In this document: positions 1-7,923 of the stretch, in pieces
Layout: every line of letters starts with the position of its first letter
How positions within the stretch are numbered: position 1 is the first letter of the stretch
IMG/VR virus record: IMGVR_UViG_3300010885_040938
Coordinates: 1 to 26,608 of that record
Direction: 5' to 3' (one strand)
DNA: 26,608 nucleotides
From: a virus
Program-made: the position numbers and the translations under genes
The notes under the pieces: model-generated
Told to the model about the DNA's origin: nothing
Seen by the model: only the letters and a program-made list of their open reading frames with translations
The model's database searches: none

Positions 1-10
1 CGTAGGAAAG

Positions 11-664
11 ATGAAGCATAATGGGGCTAAGGTGTGCGTGATTTACCGCACACTCCCCGGAGATGCTTTTGGTGCATTAGTAGTTGGGACTTCTAGTCTT
101 AACGAGTTGCACCATAATGCACTAATGGTTGAAGTTGAATCTGCTTTAGGGCAGCAGGCTAACGAGTTTGGCGATCATATTTCAAATCGTTTCTTCCAGG
201 ACGGTGCTAATATCTTAGAATCTTTGCACTTAAATGGCAAGTTAAAGAGAGTAGCAACTGCTGAAGTAATCATGACTCCAACTATGAGTGACGAAGTCAG
301 TCTAGACGAGCTCAATGTAATGATTGCAGAACAGAAGGGTATTACTTTAGACGAGCTATCCATTAAGAGCGATATGCCACATATGCAGAGAAAGACCAAT
401 GTTCAGGAAGTTCCTATCAAGGATCACACGGGCAATCATTCTCGTGTTCCAGAAAAGCAGAAGGAATATCCTGAGATCAAGAAGGAGTCTCCATCTAATC
501 TTAAGGCAACTGAGTTGTCTTCGGCTAGCGATTTGAGGAATGAAGCTAATCGACTTCTTATGGAAGCTGAAAAACTAAAGAAAATGGCAGATGAGCTAGA
601 GCCACCTAAGAAGAAGAGCAGTGCCAAGACAAAACAAAAAAATACTGAACCAGAACATAATTGA
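11..664 (+). CDS. Conserved-looking hypothetical phage protein with charged C-terminal tail
   Basis: I do not recognise a named family for this 217-residue protein. The N-terminal half (about 1-120) looks like a compact mixed alpha/beta domain. The segment around 125-175 is polar and low in complexity. Residues about 177-195 could form a short amphipathic helix or coiled coil, and the protein ends in a lysine-rich tail. There is no signal peptide or membrane segment. The ATG at 11 is preceded by AGGAAAG, a Shine-Dalgarno-like sequence only 3 bases away. The frame is open back to base 2, so a start upstream of the window cannot be excluded. Its last 44 bases overlap the next gene, which suggests co-transcription. 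No function is claimed. Confidence 0.75.
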   Translation: MKHNGAKVCVIYRTLPGDAFGALVVGTSSLNELHHNALMVEVESALGQQANEFGDHISNRFFQDGANILESLHLNGKLKRVATAEVIMTPTMSDEVSLDELNVMIAEQKGITLDELSIKSDMPHMQRKTNVQEVPIKDHTGNHSRVPEKQKEYPEIKKESPSNLKATELSSASDLRNEANRLLMEAEKLKKMADELEPPKKKSSAKTKQKNTEPEHN

Positions 665-941
665 TCAGTGGCCTGAAATATTCTCAGATATAGATCTTTC
701 TTCCATACCGTTAGAATACTTACATAATGTAGTAATAACGTTTAAGGATGGAAATCAATGGGATGTGGTACTGAAGAAAAAAGATAGAGAATTAATGAAC
801 GGAAATCTTCCGAAGGAACTCACTGACCTTTTTACTAATTACGAAAAGGACATAGCCAACGTAGATTTCCGTTTAGACATTCCGCAAATCAAAAGAGATG
901 TAACTAAATCTACTAAGAGATTCTTAAAAGGTAAGAAGTAA
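621..941 (+). CDS. Small hypothetical protein, GTG start
   Basis: Unknown 106-residue protein, acidic in the middle and basic at the C-terminus, with no cysteine cluster, membrane segment or signal peptide. The only start that gives the whole conserved-looking region is the GTG at 621, which overlaps the previous gene by 44 bases. AAGAAGAG just upstream could act as a weak ribosome binding site, but spacing is short. The next in-frame ATG would remove more than half the protein. The gene ends inside a hairpin at 929-951 and runs 18 bases into the 3' end of the opposing gene. It is probably the last gene of the plus-strand unit entering from the left. Confidence 0.65.
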   Translation: MPRQNKKILNQNIIDQWPEIFSDIDLSSIPLEYLHNVVITFKDGNQWDVVLKKKDRELMNGNLPKELTDLFTNYEKDIANVDFRLDIPQIKRDVTKSTKRFLKGKK

Positions 942-1727
942 CTTTTTACCTAACTCTTTTATTAAAAAATTATCAACATAATGTTTATGTGATTCAGTTA
1001 ATGGATGTACATTATCATCATAAAATGGCAAATTGTTATCTCTAGTATATTCATAAAGTCCACCAGTATCGCCCCAAAACACCCATTTAGAAAAATCAAT
1101 CATATTGTATAATGGTTTAACATTCTTATAATAATCTCTAGTCAACTTGTTCTTTTCTCGATTTGGATAATGTATTATATCCATATATGTTTGATTTATT
1201 AATTTGATGCCTTTGCTAGAACAATACCATTGCAGTCTTAAGAAGTTCTCATAACTTTCTATAGCTAATGCTTCATCATTAAAATACTTTGATATAAGAT
1301 CCTGTTTGAATTTTGTTATTTTAGCATTAACAAACGAACAATGCATCGATCCAATTAGATACCCTGACTCGTTAGAAAATATATCTGGAGTATTGGGTTC
1401 GTGATCAATAAAATTAACAGGATTTCTTGAGTAGGCTAACCCATTATTTAAATCTTTATAATTATAAGTTTCGTTAGCTGATATAAAAACTTCTTTACGG
1501 TCAATCCCAGACCACATCACAGATACTAAAATATCAATTGGGCTTACACCGTTATCTAATAATTTTTGTGTTTGATATATAGCTGTTTTAGCTATCCACC
1601 CATTTCCGCAACTGCCTTGTCCTCTATTATAGAGATTTGTTCCTGTTCTTTCTGATAAAAAATGCGGCCATCTTTGACCATAATTATCTGAAAAACTACA
1701 ACCGGATGTAACAAGATGTTTAATCAT
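924..1727 (-). CDS. SGNH hydrolase-like protein (distal gene of the operon)
   Basis: 267 residues from the chosen ATG at 1727. GCSFS near the N-terminus (Ser11) resembles the block I nucleophile motif of SGNH/GDSL hydrolases. DDNVH near the C-terminus (Asp238, His241) matches the D-x-x-H of block V. In that family these residues hydrolyse esters, typically acetyl or acyl groups on sugars or lipids; the substrate here is unknown. A TTG-type start 14 codons upstream is possible, but the ATG places the GCSFS strand at the usual distance from the N-terminus and gives a short 8-base overlap with the upstream gene. It is the second SGNH-like gene in tandem and the last of a four-gene minus-strand operon. 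A role in removing or transferring acyl groups on a glycan would fit the glycosyltransferase-like neighbour. Confidence 0.6.
   Translation of the reverse strand: MIKHLVTSGCSFSDNYGQRWPHFLSERTGTNLYNRGQGSCGNGWIAKTAIYQTQKLLDNGVSPIDILVSVMWSGIDRKEVFISANETYNYKDLNNGLAYSRNPVNFIDHEPNTPDIFSNESGYLIGSMHCSFVNAKITKFKQDLISKYFNDEALAIESYENFLRLQWYCSSKGIKLINQTYMDIIHYPNREKNKLTRDYYKNVKPLYNMIDFSKWVFWGDTGGLYEYTRDNNLPFYDDNVHPLTESHKHYVDNFLIKELGKKLLLTF
929..951. terminator. Hairpin at a convergent gene junction, possible bidirectional terminator
   Basis: A 9-bp stem (AGGTAAGAA with TTTTTACCT, one G-U pair) closes a 5-base loop. It overlaps the plus-strand stop at 939-941 and lies just ahead of the minus-strand stop at 924-926. 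On the plus strand it is followed by a loose T-rich stretch; on the minus strand it is followed by a short run of T. Position and shape suit a terminator serving both converging units, but the U tracts are imperfect. Confidence 0.4.
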
Positions 1728-2493
1728 AATTATGTATCTCATTAATTTTTTCAATAAGAAAATTTGCAATTATTTTATGCCCGATTTCATTCGGATGTCC
1801 ACATTTTAAATAATTACCAATTGACAATCCATGGATATCATATGGTATATAATTTGTATCTAGGAGATTTTTCCATTGCGATTCATAGGCTTGGATCACA
1901 CTGATAATTTTTCGTGTTGTATCTTTATACATTGGAAAATAATTCGTGTGCATCGGTGGTAATAAATGACAAATTAGATGATATGCATCTATTCCACGCA
2001 TTGCTGCTTTAAGAACAGAAATTTTTTGTATTAAATTTAAAAATAAACTTTCATCTGTTGTTAAGGACATAATATACTGTGCAGATTTCATTAATTCTCC
2101 GTTCTGAGGCATTTTTTCAAGGTTAGATAAAATATTTTCATATCTAAACCCATTAAAAATCTCCGTTCTCGAAGCGATACTTAATCCTATTATTACTAAA
2201 TCTCCATCTCGATAAAACGGACGAGCATTATTAGGATCATCAATAGCTGGTATAGACATCAAATAATTATAACATAATCTTAAAATACAATCATTACTAG
2301 CGCCCGGAATACCTAGATTAATTACTGGAATTGAAAAATGATCTCCAATAAGTGCCGGAAATGCATTTTTACTTGGTTTATTAATTTCGTATCTACCATC
2401 TGGATCTGTGCAATCAGGTAATCCGTGACCAAAAGCATTTGAATCACCAAATACTACTATTCTTTTTATAGTTTTACGAATGTTATCTATCAT
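1720..2493 (-). CDS. SGNH/GDSL-type hydrolase
   Basis: 257 residues. The block I motif FGDSN puts the nucleophile at Ser18. GIPGASND and IGLSIAS occupy the positions of the middle oxyanion-hole blocks, and GHPNEIGH near the C-terminus carries the likely catalytic His233. This is a better SGNH match than its neighbour. Family members are esterases, acetylhydrolases or O-acyltransferase-like enzymes. The start is set by AGAGG, which lies 6 bases before the ATG at 2493; a TTG two codons earlier would abut the same site and is less likely. The gene follows the glycosyltransferase-like gene by 14 bases. No signal peptide is seen, so it probably acts in the cytoplasm of the infected cell. Confidence 0.72.
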   Translation of the reverse strand: MIDNIRKTIKRIVVFGDSNAFGHGLPDCTDPDGRYEINKPSKNAFPALIGDHFSIPVINLGIPGASNDCILRLCYNYLMSIPAIDDPNNARPFYRDGDLVIIGLSIASRTEIFNGFRYENILSNLEKMPQNGELMKSAQYIMSLTTDESLFLNLIQKISVLKAAMRGIDAYHLICHLLPPMHTNYFPMYKDTTRKIISVIQAYESQWKNLLDTNYIPYDIHGLSIGNYLKCGHPNEIGHKIIANFLIEKINEIHNYD

Positions 2494-2507
2494 CGGCAAC
2501 CTCTTTA

Positions 2508-3827
2508 TTAAAAATTATCCCATATCTTTTTAATCTCAAAATAAACAGGTTCATTAGGATTGCCCTGCCATTTTTCAATATATTCAAAATTATATAATTT
2601 TTTATTATGTATAATAACTTCTTCCATTTCTTTTCGTAGATTTATCAATTCTTCTATAGTCAATTTCGACAATCTGTTAAGTTCAGATATGACGCAAGAA
2701 ATTCGATCATTTAAATTAGGCATAGTATCATAACTTTCATCAAACCATTTATCAAATGTTCTATATCCTCGATTTTTCAATTCTCTTAAAAAGTTCATTC
2801 CGGTTATTACCATAAACGGGTGTCCAGCAGATATTGGTTTCCAAATTTTTTCCGAGAAAAATATTGCTTCATTATTATAATGTGTTTCTAAAACTACTGA
2901 CATAAATGTTCTATCATAATGTTCATAATATATAACATTTGCTGGATTTTCTTTTGATAAATTTTTTACATCTAGCGTAATAGGTCGTATAATATCTAAT
3001 ACCTTAGCTGCTGCTGTTAAATCAGTGCGACATAATTGTTTTACTCGATCAACAGAATCCCTTTGCGCATCTCCTTGACAGCTTACTAACCCCCTATTCA
3101 ATAGATTGTTTTCTATCAATTCACAAATATATAGAAGACGATGATTATGGGTTCTTCGTATATAACTTAAGAATAAATTCTTGTCATCAACAGGATTAAA
3201 GACTGATGGATTAATCCTTGGATAAGTTAACCAAGTTTGAAAAACATCTACTGGAATATAAGTGTAATTTGTAGTTAACGGACTATTAAATTCCCCGTGT
3301 ATAAAATAAACTTGATCTTTTGTTAATCCTTCTTTGATACACATAGTATCTATAATATTTGATGGGTTAGTGTACCAACCTAGATTAAAATGTGCTTCAT
3401 TTGGAAAAATAAACACAATTTTTGCTTTTCCATCCTTTACGTGTTCAATTATGCGCTTATCAACAAAATCAAATCCGCATTTTTCTTGCCTTGCAAAAAA
3501 ATCACCTGCTTGTATAAAAACGGGAAATATATATTTTTGATCAATTCCTAATTTATCAAATCTTTCAAATTTTATATTTTTGTGACCATACAATATTTCT
3601 CCTTTACGCGGTTGAAAATTCCTTTCATAAATTTCCTCATCAGATATGTGCATTTGAATTCCTCCACAATCTGTATCATACCATTGTATATTATGAGTTG
3701 TTGGGGTTCCTGGTTTTCCGTCAAACATTAAATCTGGAGGATTCAAGTTCGGTATCCACCATTGATATTTTTCGCTCCAATGTTGGAAACATAGGATTAT
3801 GTCATCTTCTAAATTATTATCATCCAT
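2508..3827 (-). CDS. Putative glycosyltransferase (GT10/exostosin-like C-terminal region)
   Basis: 439 residues. The recognisable part is about 305-380, where SEKIWKP (325-331) is followed by a small-residue turn, hydrophobic strands and an aromatic FDESYD segment. This resembles the nucleotide-sugar-binding half of GT-B enzymes of the fucosyltransferase/exostosin type, in which an S-E-K motif contacts the sugar nucleotide. The N-terminal 200 residues contain Rossmann-like strands (KIVFIFPNE at 136-144) but no motif I can name. Its ATG overlaps the upstream stop by one base (TAATG), so translation is probably coupled to the radical SAM gene before it. The assignment rests on the C-terminal motif only; an unrelated SEKxW-containing fold remains possible. 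Confidence 0.45.
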   Translation of the reverse strand: MDDNNLEDDIILCFQHWSEKYQWWIPNLNPPDLMFDGKPGTPTTHNIQWYDTDCGGIQMHISDEEIYERNFQPRKGEILYGHKNIKFERFDKLGIDQKYIFPVFIQAGDFFARQEKCGFDFVDKRIIEHVKDGKAKIVFIFPNEAHFNLGWYTNPSNIIDTMCIKEGLTKDQVYFIHGEFNSPLTTNYTYIPVDVFQTWLTYPRINPSVFNPVDDKNLFLSYIRRTHNHRLLYICELIENNLLNRGLVSCQGDAQRDSVDRVKQLCRTDLTAAAKVLDIIRPITLDVKNLSKENPANVIYYEHYDRTFMSVVLETHYNNEAIFFSEKIWKPISAGHPFMVITGMNFLRELKNRGYRTFDKWFDESYDTMPNLNDRISCVISELNRLSKLTIEELINLRKEMEEVIIHNKKLYNFEYIEKWQGNPNEPVYFEIKKIWDNF

Positions 3828-5173
3828 TATTTTACTCTATTCTTAAACTCAATTAATTCTGGAAAGGTTTTATTAAAATCAGTGCCGCGGCGGTGATCAT
3901 ACTCAGTTACAAACAAACAAAAATCTTTATAATCTCTTTCAAATATCTTTTCCGAAATCGTATGTGTTTTTAATAAATTACATAACATACGCATCCTTTC
4001 CAAATCAGATTGATAAAGCATTGCATAATGCCCCTCGGTTTCAAACACACCGTTTTTATATTTTTCCATTATTTTTTCTAATTTATTAATCGTAGAATCT
4101 TTTAATTCTCTTGGAGCTAATCCTGGATGTAAGAATGGTGGCCAACGTAGGTAATTGATACTCAATATTAACATATTACGATCATAGGAAGTAAAATGCT
4201 TCTTTCGAAGAAACATCATATCTTCAATAAATAGATCAATCGTACTCAATGAAAGAATGTTTATAGTTGTCATTATACCCACAAAGGAATTCTTTGGTAT
4301 CCTAGAAAGTAGATCATCTAGATTAGAATACCATTCTTTATAATTTAATCCATATCTAATATATTCAGCTTGCTCATTAATAGCTTCGTTACTTGTAAAT
4401 ATCTCAACTGATTTAATACGAGGAGCTATCCTATTGATAAATCCGATTAATTTTTCTATCAATTCTTTTGGAACATTCAAATTTGTGTTAATGCCCAATG
4501 ATAGATTAGGATTTAAATCAGGATCATTTTCTAATTTTTCTAATAGACTCCAAACATCTTTGCTCAACAATGGCTCACCACCTGTTAATCTTAGATTGTT
4601 TAAATTTTTTGATAATTCAGGCCACCATTTCCAAAATGCCTCAACATATGGATTATATTCATTATGATTATACGTAGGTCTAGAATTTCCTGTATTATGT
4701 GATGTTGGATAGGTGCCAAATTGCTTTATCTCTTCGGCCCATTTGCTGCTTATGTCTGGGGTACAATAAGCACATTTAAAATTACAAACATTAGAAAAAC
4801 TAATTTCTAAATAAGAAGGATTAATATCACGTGTACCCGATGCTAAAATCTTTGGAACATTGGGCCAGGCCCAGGGCTCTGAAGTTTTAAAATATCTGTC
4901 ACTAACATTTCCCATGTCTTCGACTTTCCAGCAATAATCACACTCACTAGGGCGTTCGCCGTTTAACATTTTCCTCATTTGATCTTTTTTGAACTGAGTA
5001 TTATGTAACGCTTTATAGTTTTCCTTTATTTCTTCTAAAGGAATCTTATGGGGCACAGGATGATGGCAACTATGATTAAATCCAGTTTGGAGATACAATG
5101 TAGTTTGTACCCACTTAGCAGCACAAAATGAAGGTGAAATTTGGTTAATAAAATCTATGTGTTGTTGATCCAT
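3827..5173 (-). CDS. Twitch-type radical SAM protein, first gene of minus-strand operon
   Basis: 448 residues from the ATG at 5173. The radical SAM cluster motif CNFKCAYC (Cys130, 134, 137) is followed by GGEP (198-201), which binds the SAM methionine amino group. Before the barrel come four cysteines (Cys17, 36, 78, 81), the last pair in a P-S-E-C-x-x-C context. This matches N-terminal Twitch-domain radical SAM proteins, which carry an auxiliary iron-sulfur cluster ahead of the core. The reaction and substrate are unknown. A TTG five codons upstream is also open; neither start has a clear Shine-Dalgarno sequence. The gene leads an operon with a glycosyltransferase-like protein and two SGNH hydrolases, so a glycan substrate is a reasonable inference. 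The promoter must lie in the 92 bases shared with thyX; TTGTCA at 5217-5222 (read on the minus strand) is a candidate -35, but its -10 is poor. Confidence 0.85.
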   Translation of the reverse strand: MDQQHIDFINQISPSFCAAKWVQTTLYLQTGFNHSCHHPVPHKIPLEEIKENYKALHNTQFKKDQMRKMLNGERPSECDYCWKVEDMGNVSDRYFKTSEPWAWPNVPKILASGTRDINPSYLEISFSNVCNFKCAYCTPDISSKWAEEIKQFGTYPTSHNTGNSRPTYNHNEYNPYVEAFWKWWPELSKNLNNLRLTGGEPLLSKDVWSLLEKLENDPDLNPNLSLGINTNLNVPKELIEKLIGFINRIAPRIKSVEIFTSNEAINEQAEYIRYGLNYKEWYSNLDDLLSRIPKNSFVGIMTTINILSLSTIDLFIEDMMFLRKKHFTSYDRNMLILSINYLRWPPFLHPGLAPRELKDSTINKLEKIMEKYKNGVFETEGHYAMLYQSDLERMRMLCNLLKTHTISEKIFERDYKDFCLFVTEYDHRRGTDFNKTFPELIEFKNRVK

Positions 5174-5216
5174 AAAATTAATTATCAAAAAATACGCATA
5201 GAATTATTTTTTTATT

Positions 5217-5244
5217 TTGACAAATGCGTAAATTATGCTATTAT
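5217..5244 (+). promoter_or_regulatory. Sigma-70-type promoter with extended -10, upstream of thyX
   Basis: TTGACA at 5217-5222 is a perfect -35. TATTAT at 5239-5244 is preceded by TGC, giving an extended -10 with a 16-base spacer. The predicted start lies near 5251, and AGAGGA (5254-5259) sits 6 bases before the thyX ATG, so the leader is very short. This is host-RNA-polymerase type and suits early expression. Confidence 0.75.
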
Positions 5245-5265
5245 ACATTATAAAGAGGAAAAAAA

Positions 5266-6135
5266 ATGACATTAAGAAACGAAATCGATTTTGATGCTGA
5301 CAAATCATATGTACCTGTATTAGATCACGGGTTTGTGGGATTAGTAGATCATATGGGCAGTGATGATGCTATCGTGAGAGCAGCCCGAGTTAGCTACGGT
5401 GAAGGCACTAAGAAAGTACAGGGTGATCGCGGATTGATCCGCTATCTGATGCGCCACGAGCATACTACTCCTTTTGAAATGTGCGAAGTAAAATTCCATA
5501 TCAAGCTCCCTATCTTTGTGATGAGGCAGCTAGTTAGACATAGGACAGCGAGTTTAAATGAATATTCGGCCCGTTACTCGGTTATTACCGACGAATTCTA
5601 TATACCCGAACCGCAGAACCTCAAACCTCAAAGTACAACCAATAAGCAGGGCAGAGAAGGTGAACTTGATGACATCCAAAGACAACACGTCATTGACGAT
5701 ATGCTCGGAGCGTGGGATTACAACTATGAGCTCTATGAACGCCATATCAACGATTTTGGCCTGGCTAGAGAAACTGCTCGTGCGATCCTCCCGGTAGGTG
5801 GATATACTGAGTGCTATTGGAAGGCTAACCTAAAGAACTTCTTACATATGGCTCGTCTACGTATGGATAGCCACGCACAGTGGGAGATACAGGAATTTGC
5901 CTGTGCTATGTACAATTTAGCTAGACCACATTTCCCTTTAGCTTGCGAGGCATTTGAAGATTATGCTGTAGACTCTGTTAAGGTTAGCAAACTTGAAATA
6001 TCTCTACTAAAGAAGTTAATTAGCAAAGAAAAATGGGTTGATCTACTTGAAGATTTCCGTAGCGAGGACGGGATCGCTAAAAAGTTTGATCTTAGCAAAC
6101 GCGAGCTAGATGAATTTAAATCGAAGTGGTTATAA
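5266..6135 (+). CDS. thyX: FAD-dependent thymidylate synthase ThyX
   Basis: 289 residues, about normal or slightly long for ThyX. It makes dTMP from dUMP using methylene-tetrahydrofolate, FAD and NADPH. The family signature RHR-x7-S is intact: Arg91-His92-Arg93 and Ser101 in RHRTASLNEYS. The C-terminal segment with ARAILP and the following YWKANLKNFLHMARLR corresponds to the dUMP- and FAD-binding region of ThyX. The ATG at 5266 has AGAGGA 6 bases upstream and its own strong promoter. Marine cyanophages and other T4-like phages often carry thyX to supply thymidine nucleotides for replication. It sits alone between a radical SAM operon and the fibre gene, and read-through from it would reach the hairpin at 6155-6188. 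Confidence 0.97.
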   Translation: MTLRNEIDFDADKSYVPVLDHGFVGLVDHMGSDDAIVRAARVSYGEGTKKVQGDRGLIRYLMRHEHTTPFEMCEVKFHIKLPIFVMRQLVRHRTASLNEYSARYSVITDEFYIPEPQNLKPQSTTNKQGREGELDDIQRQHVIDDMLGAWDYNYELYERHINDFGLARETARAILPVGGYTECYWKANLKNFLHMARLRMDSHAQWEIQEFACAMYNLARPHFPLACEAFEDYAVDSVKVSKLEISLLKKLISKEKWVDLLEDFRSEDGIAKKFDLSKRELDEFKSKWL

Positions 6136-6154
6136 CACTGCCTGATTACGATTG

Positions 6155-6188
6155 CTCCTGGATAAATACTAAAAGATATTACCAGGAG
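6155..6188 (+). promoter_or_regulatory. Hairpin that can mask the tail-fibre ribosome binding site
   Basis: CTCCTGG (6155-6161) pairs perfectly with CCAGGAG (6182-6188); a G-U pair can extend the stem by one. The 3' arm contains AGGAG, the Shine-Dalgarno sequence 7 bases before the ATG at 6196. A late promoter box lies at the start of the 20-base loop, so a transcript from it would lack the 5' arm. T4 genes e, soc, 49 and I-TevI use this arrangement to block translation of early read-through RNA while allowing it from late RNA. Confidence 0.72.
6161..6168 (+). promoter_or_regulatory. T4-type late promoter box GATAAATA
   Basis: GATAAATA matches the T4 late consensus TATAAATA at seven of eight bases and the NATAAATA form described for marine T4-like phages. 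By analogy with T4 the start would be near 6174, leaving a leader of about 22 bases with AGGAG exposed. It is the only such box I found on the plus strand, and it precedes the only evident virion gene. Confidence 0.7.
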
Positions 6189-6195
6189 TTATTCT

Positions 6196-7287
6196 ATGTC
6201 AATACAATTAAGGCGGGGAACTAATGCTGAAAGAGTCCTTATTACTCCTTCCGAAGGAGAGCTAATTTATACTACCGATACTAAGATATTGTTTGTAGGT
6301 GATGGTTCAACATTAGGAGGAAACCAAGTTTCACTCTCAGCAACTGGTGTTTTAAAAGGTCAAATAAATGGTGATTTAACCCTTACCCCGTACAAGATAG
6401 CAGGTGGTGGAATTTCTATCAATAGTGCCACAGGATCAATAGCTGCTTCGGCGTTTAATGGTGTCTTTAACGGATCATTGGGTTCAAATTTAAATATTAA
6501 CACACGATCAATAACAAATGGTGGTAATTTAACAATAAATGGAACAACAGGAGCTATTACTGCTGTATCTTTTATTGGAACACATACAGGCAACGTAACA
6601 GGAAATGTTACTGGAAATCTTACAGGTAATGTTAATACTGGTCTAATGACGATTAACGGCAGTACTATATCTAGTTCTGATTCTTTTACATCTGCTGATA
6701 ATCATAGTATTGGTAGGATACATATACAAGATTATAATCAACTTATTGTTAGTAACTCCGATGGATCGATCCCATACAGTCAAATAAACAGCATTACACT
6801 TGGTCGTGAATGCGCATATATCGAACATAGAGTAAATCGAGGTACATTAGCATCTCCTGCAAGAATACAAGCTGGCGATGTTCTGCTAAATTACAGAGTT
6901 AATGCGCACGACGGTTCAAATTATCTTTTATCTAGTGCTATACAGTTTCAAATAGATAATGCCGCTACCGTTTCGACCGGGCATACTCCTGGTAAACTTA
7001 TATTTGCCAATATGATAGATACTAATATTGTTAATGCAAAAGTATTAAGTTTTGATTCATTTGGAAGATTAGGAGTTAACAAATCTGATGCTACTGAAAC
7101 ATTAGATGTTAACGGTACTGGTAAATTTTCAGGTTATGTAGTAGTTGGAAACTATAGTATTTCGCAAAGAAACGCACTAACTCCAATAAACGGAATGATA
7201 ATATACAATAGAATTTCAAATAGATTCCAAGGATATCAAAACGGAGCTTGGATTAATCTAGATAACGGAACACCAGTTAACCCGTAA
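6196..7287 (+). CDS. Tail fibre / receptor-binding-like structural protein
   Basis: 363 residues. The N-terminus (MSIQLRRGTNAER, then EGELIYTTDTKILFVGDGST) matches the attachment domain seen at the start of phage major tropism determinants and many marine phage fibres. The middle is rich in Gly, Asn, Ser and Thr with beta-repeat character, including four T-G-N-[VL] units at residues 131-146. The C-terminal part (about 297-363, with ETLDVNGTGKFSG and a final FQGYQNGAWINLD) resembles the end segment of short fibres before or instead of a chaperone domain. No S74 intramolecular chaperone domain is present. The start is fixed by AGGAG 7 bases upstream. A late promoter and the masking hairpin just upstream indicate late expression, as expected for a virion protein. 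Confidence 0.82.
   Translation: MSIQLRRGTNAERVLITPSEGELIYTTDTKILFVGDGSTLGGNQVSLSATGVLKGQINGDLTLTPYKIAGGGISINSATGSIAASAFNGVFNGSLGSNLNINTRSITNGGNLTINGTTGAITAVSFIGTHTGNVTGNVTGNLTGNVNTGLMTINGSTISSSDSFTSADNHSIGRIHIQDYNQLIVSNSDGSIPYSQINSITLGRECAYIEHRVNRGTLASPARIQAGDVLLNYRVNAHDGSNYLLSSAIQFQIDNAATVSTGHTPGKLIFANMIDTNIVNAKVLSFDSFGRLGVNKSDATETLDVNGTGKFSGYVVVGNYSISQRNALTPINGMIIYNRISNRFQGYQNGAWINLDNGTPVNP
6586..6633 (+). repeat. Four tandem 12-base units encoding T-G-N-V/L
   Basis: Four in-frame copies of a 12-base unit (ACAGGAAATGTT and variants) encode TGNV, TGNV, TGNL, TGNV in the fibre protein. The copies differ mainly at third codon positions. Such units can expand or contract by slippage or recombination. 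Confidence 0.85.
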
Positions 7288-7842
7288 TTACCATCTAGGA
7301 TAACTGTTAAGAGATTTATAAAATTTCTTAACATTTAATTTCCAAAATGTTTGCGTAGTTCCGCGATATTCCTTTTCGCCAGTATTTGTTAATAGGCCTG
7401 CTTCGGCGTGAGTTGGACAATATATCCTATGTACCAATCTTTGGCTAGCCACAGGTGATTCGTTCGTTGTAATATAGAGATCCTTATCTATACCTGCCCA
7501 TTCTATGCAAGCAGGAATATAATATTGATCTGTAAAGTTTTGATGCTTGCGTATAGCATTGTTACGTGTTGCCATACCATGTTCACCTGCAATCTCAGCT
7601 AAAACACAATTACGGGCACATATCCTATAAGCATTTGGACCCATTATCTCTAAACTATGACATCCAACTGCGCCAACTGGTCTTCCATTATAATGTAATA
7701 TCCATATTTGTTTTTGTTTTTCATTATTGAAACAATCAATCATGGCTTTTTGGCTAGCATTATTTAAAAATCCCTTCTTTAAAGCAAGATCATAAAATTC
7801 AGTTAGATCCATTTCAGAAGACCAAGATATCATTTCGTACAC
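7288..7842 (-). CDS. GNAT-like acetyltransferase (tentative)
   Basis: 184 residues. WILHYNGRPVGAVGCHSL (about 47-64) has the form of the GNAT beta3-turn-beta4 hairpin, where a strand ending in x-G-x-x-V-G is typical. A clear acetyl-CoA-binding R/Q-x-x-G-x-G/A loop is not obvious; AGEHGMATRN (about 89-98) is the nearest candidate. If correct, it would acetylate an amine on a small molecule, sugar or protein. The start is a GTG at 7842, supported by GGAG 7 bases upstream; an in-frame ATG three codons later is less well spaced. The gene ends directly against the fibre gene, with stop codons side by side. Close packing with the fibre gene does not by itself show a link. Confidence 0.42.
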   Translation of the reverse strand: MYEMISWSSEMDLTEFYDLALKKGFLNNASQKAMIDCFNNEKQKQIWILHYNGRPVGAVGCHSLEIMGPNAYRICARNCVLAEIAGEHGMATRNNAIRKHQNFTDQYYIPACIEWAGIDKDLYITTNESPVASQRLVHRIYCPTHAEAGLLTNTGEKEYRGTTQTFWKLNVKKFYKSLNSYPRW

Positions 7843-7923
7843 TATTATTCTCCAAACAAATTAATATATTAAATATGTTAATAATTATCCAGTATTTTTA
7901 ACTGAATCTAGAAAAGAGAAATA

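Noticed and set aside
6155-6188. The inverted repeat as a rho-independent terminator of thyX
   Set aside because: No U tract follows the stem, while the Shine-Dalgarno overlap and late promoter in the loop give a better explanation.
6196-7287. Diversity-generating retroelement acting on the fibre gene
   Set aside because: The N-terminus resembles tropism determinants, but no reverse transcriptase, template repeat or variable repeat is present in the window.
7274-7306. CAGTTA...TAACTG inverted repeat at the fibre/GNAT junction
   Set aside because: Six base pairs with a 20-base loop and no U tract is too weak for a terminator.
7861-7872. Perfect palindrome TTAATATATTAA between divergent genes
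   Set aside because: Twelve AT-only bases in a very AT-rich gap are easily due to chance; no promoter spacing or second copy supports an operator.
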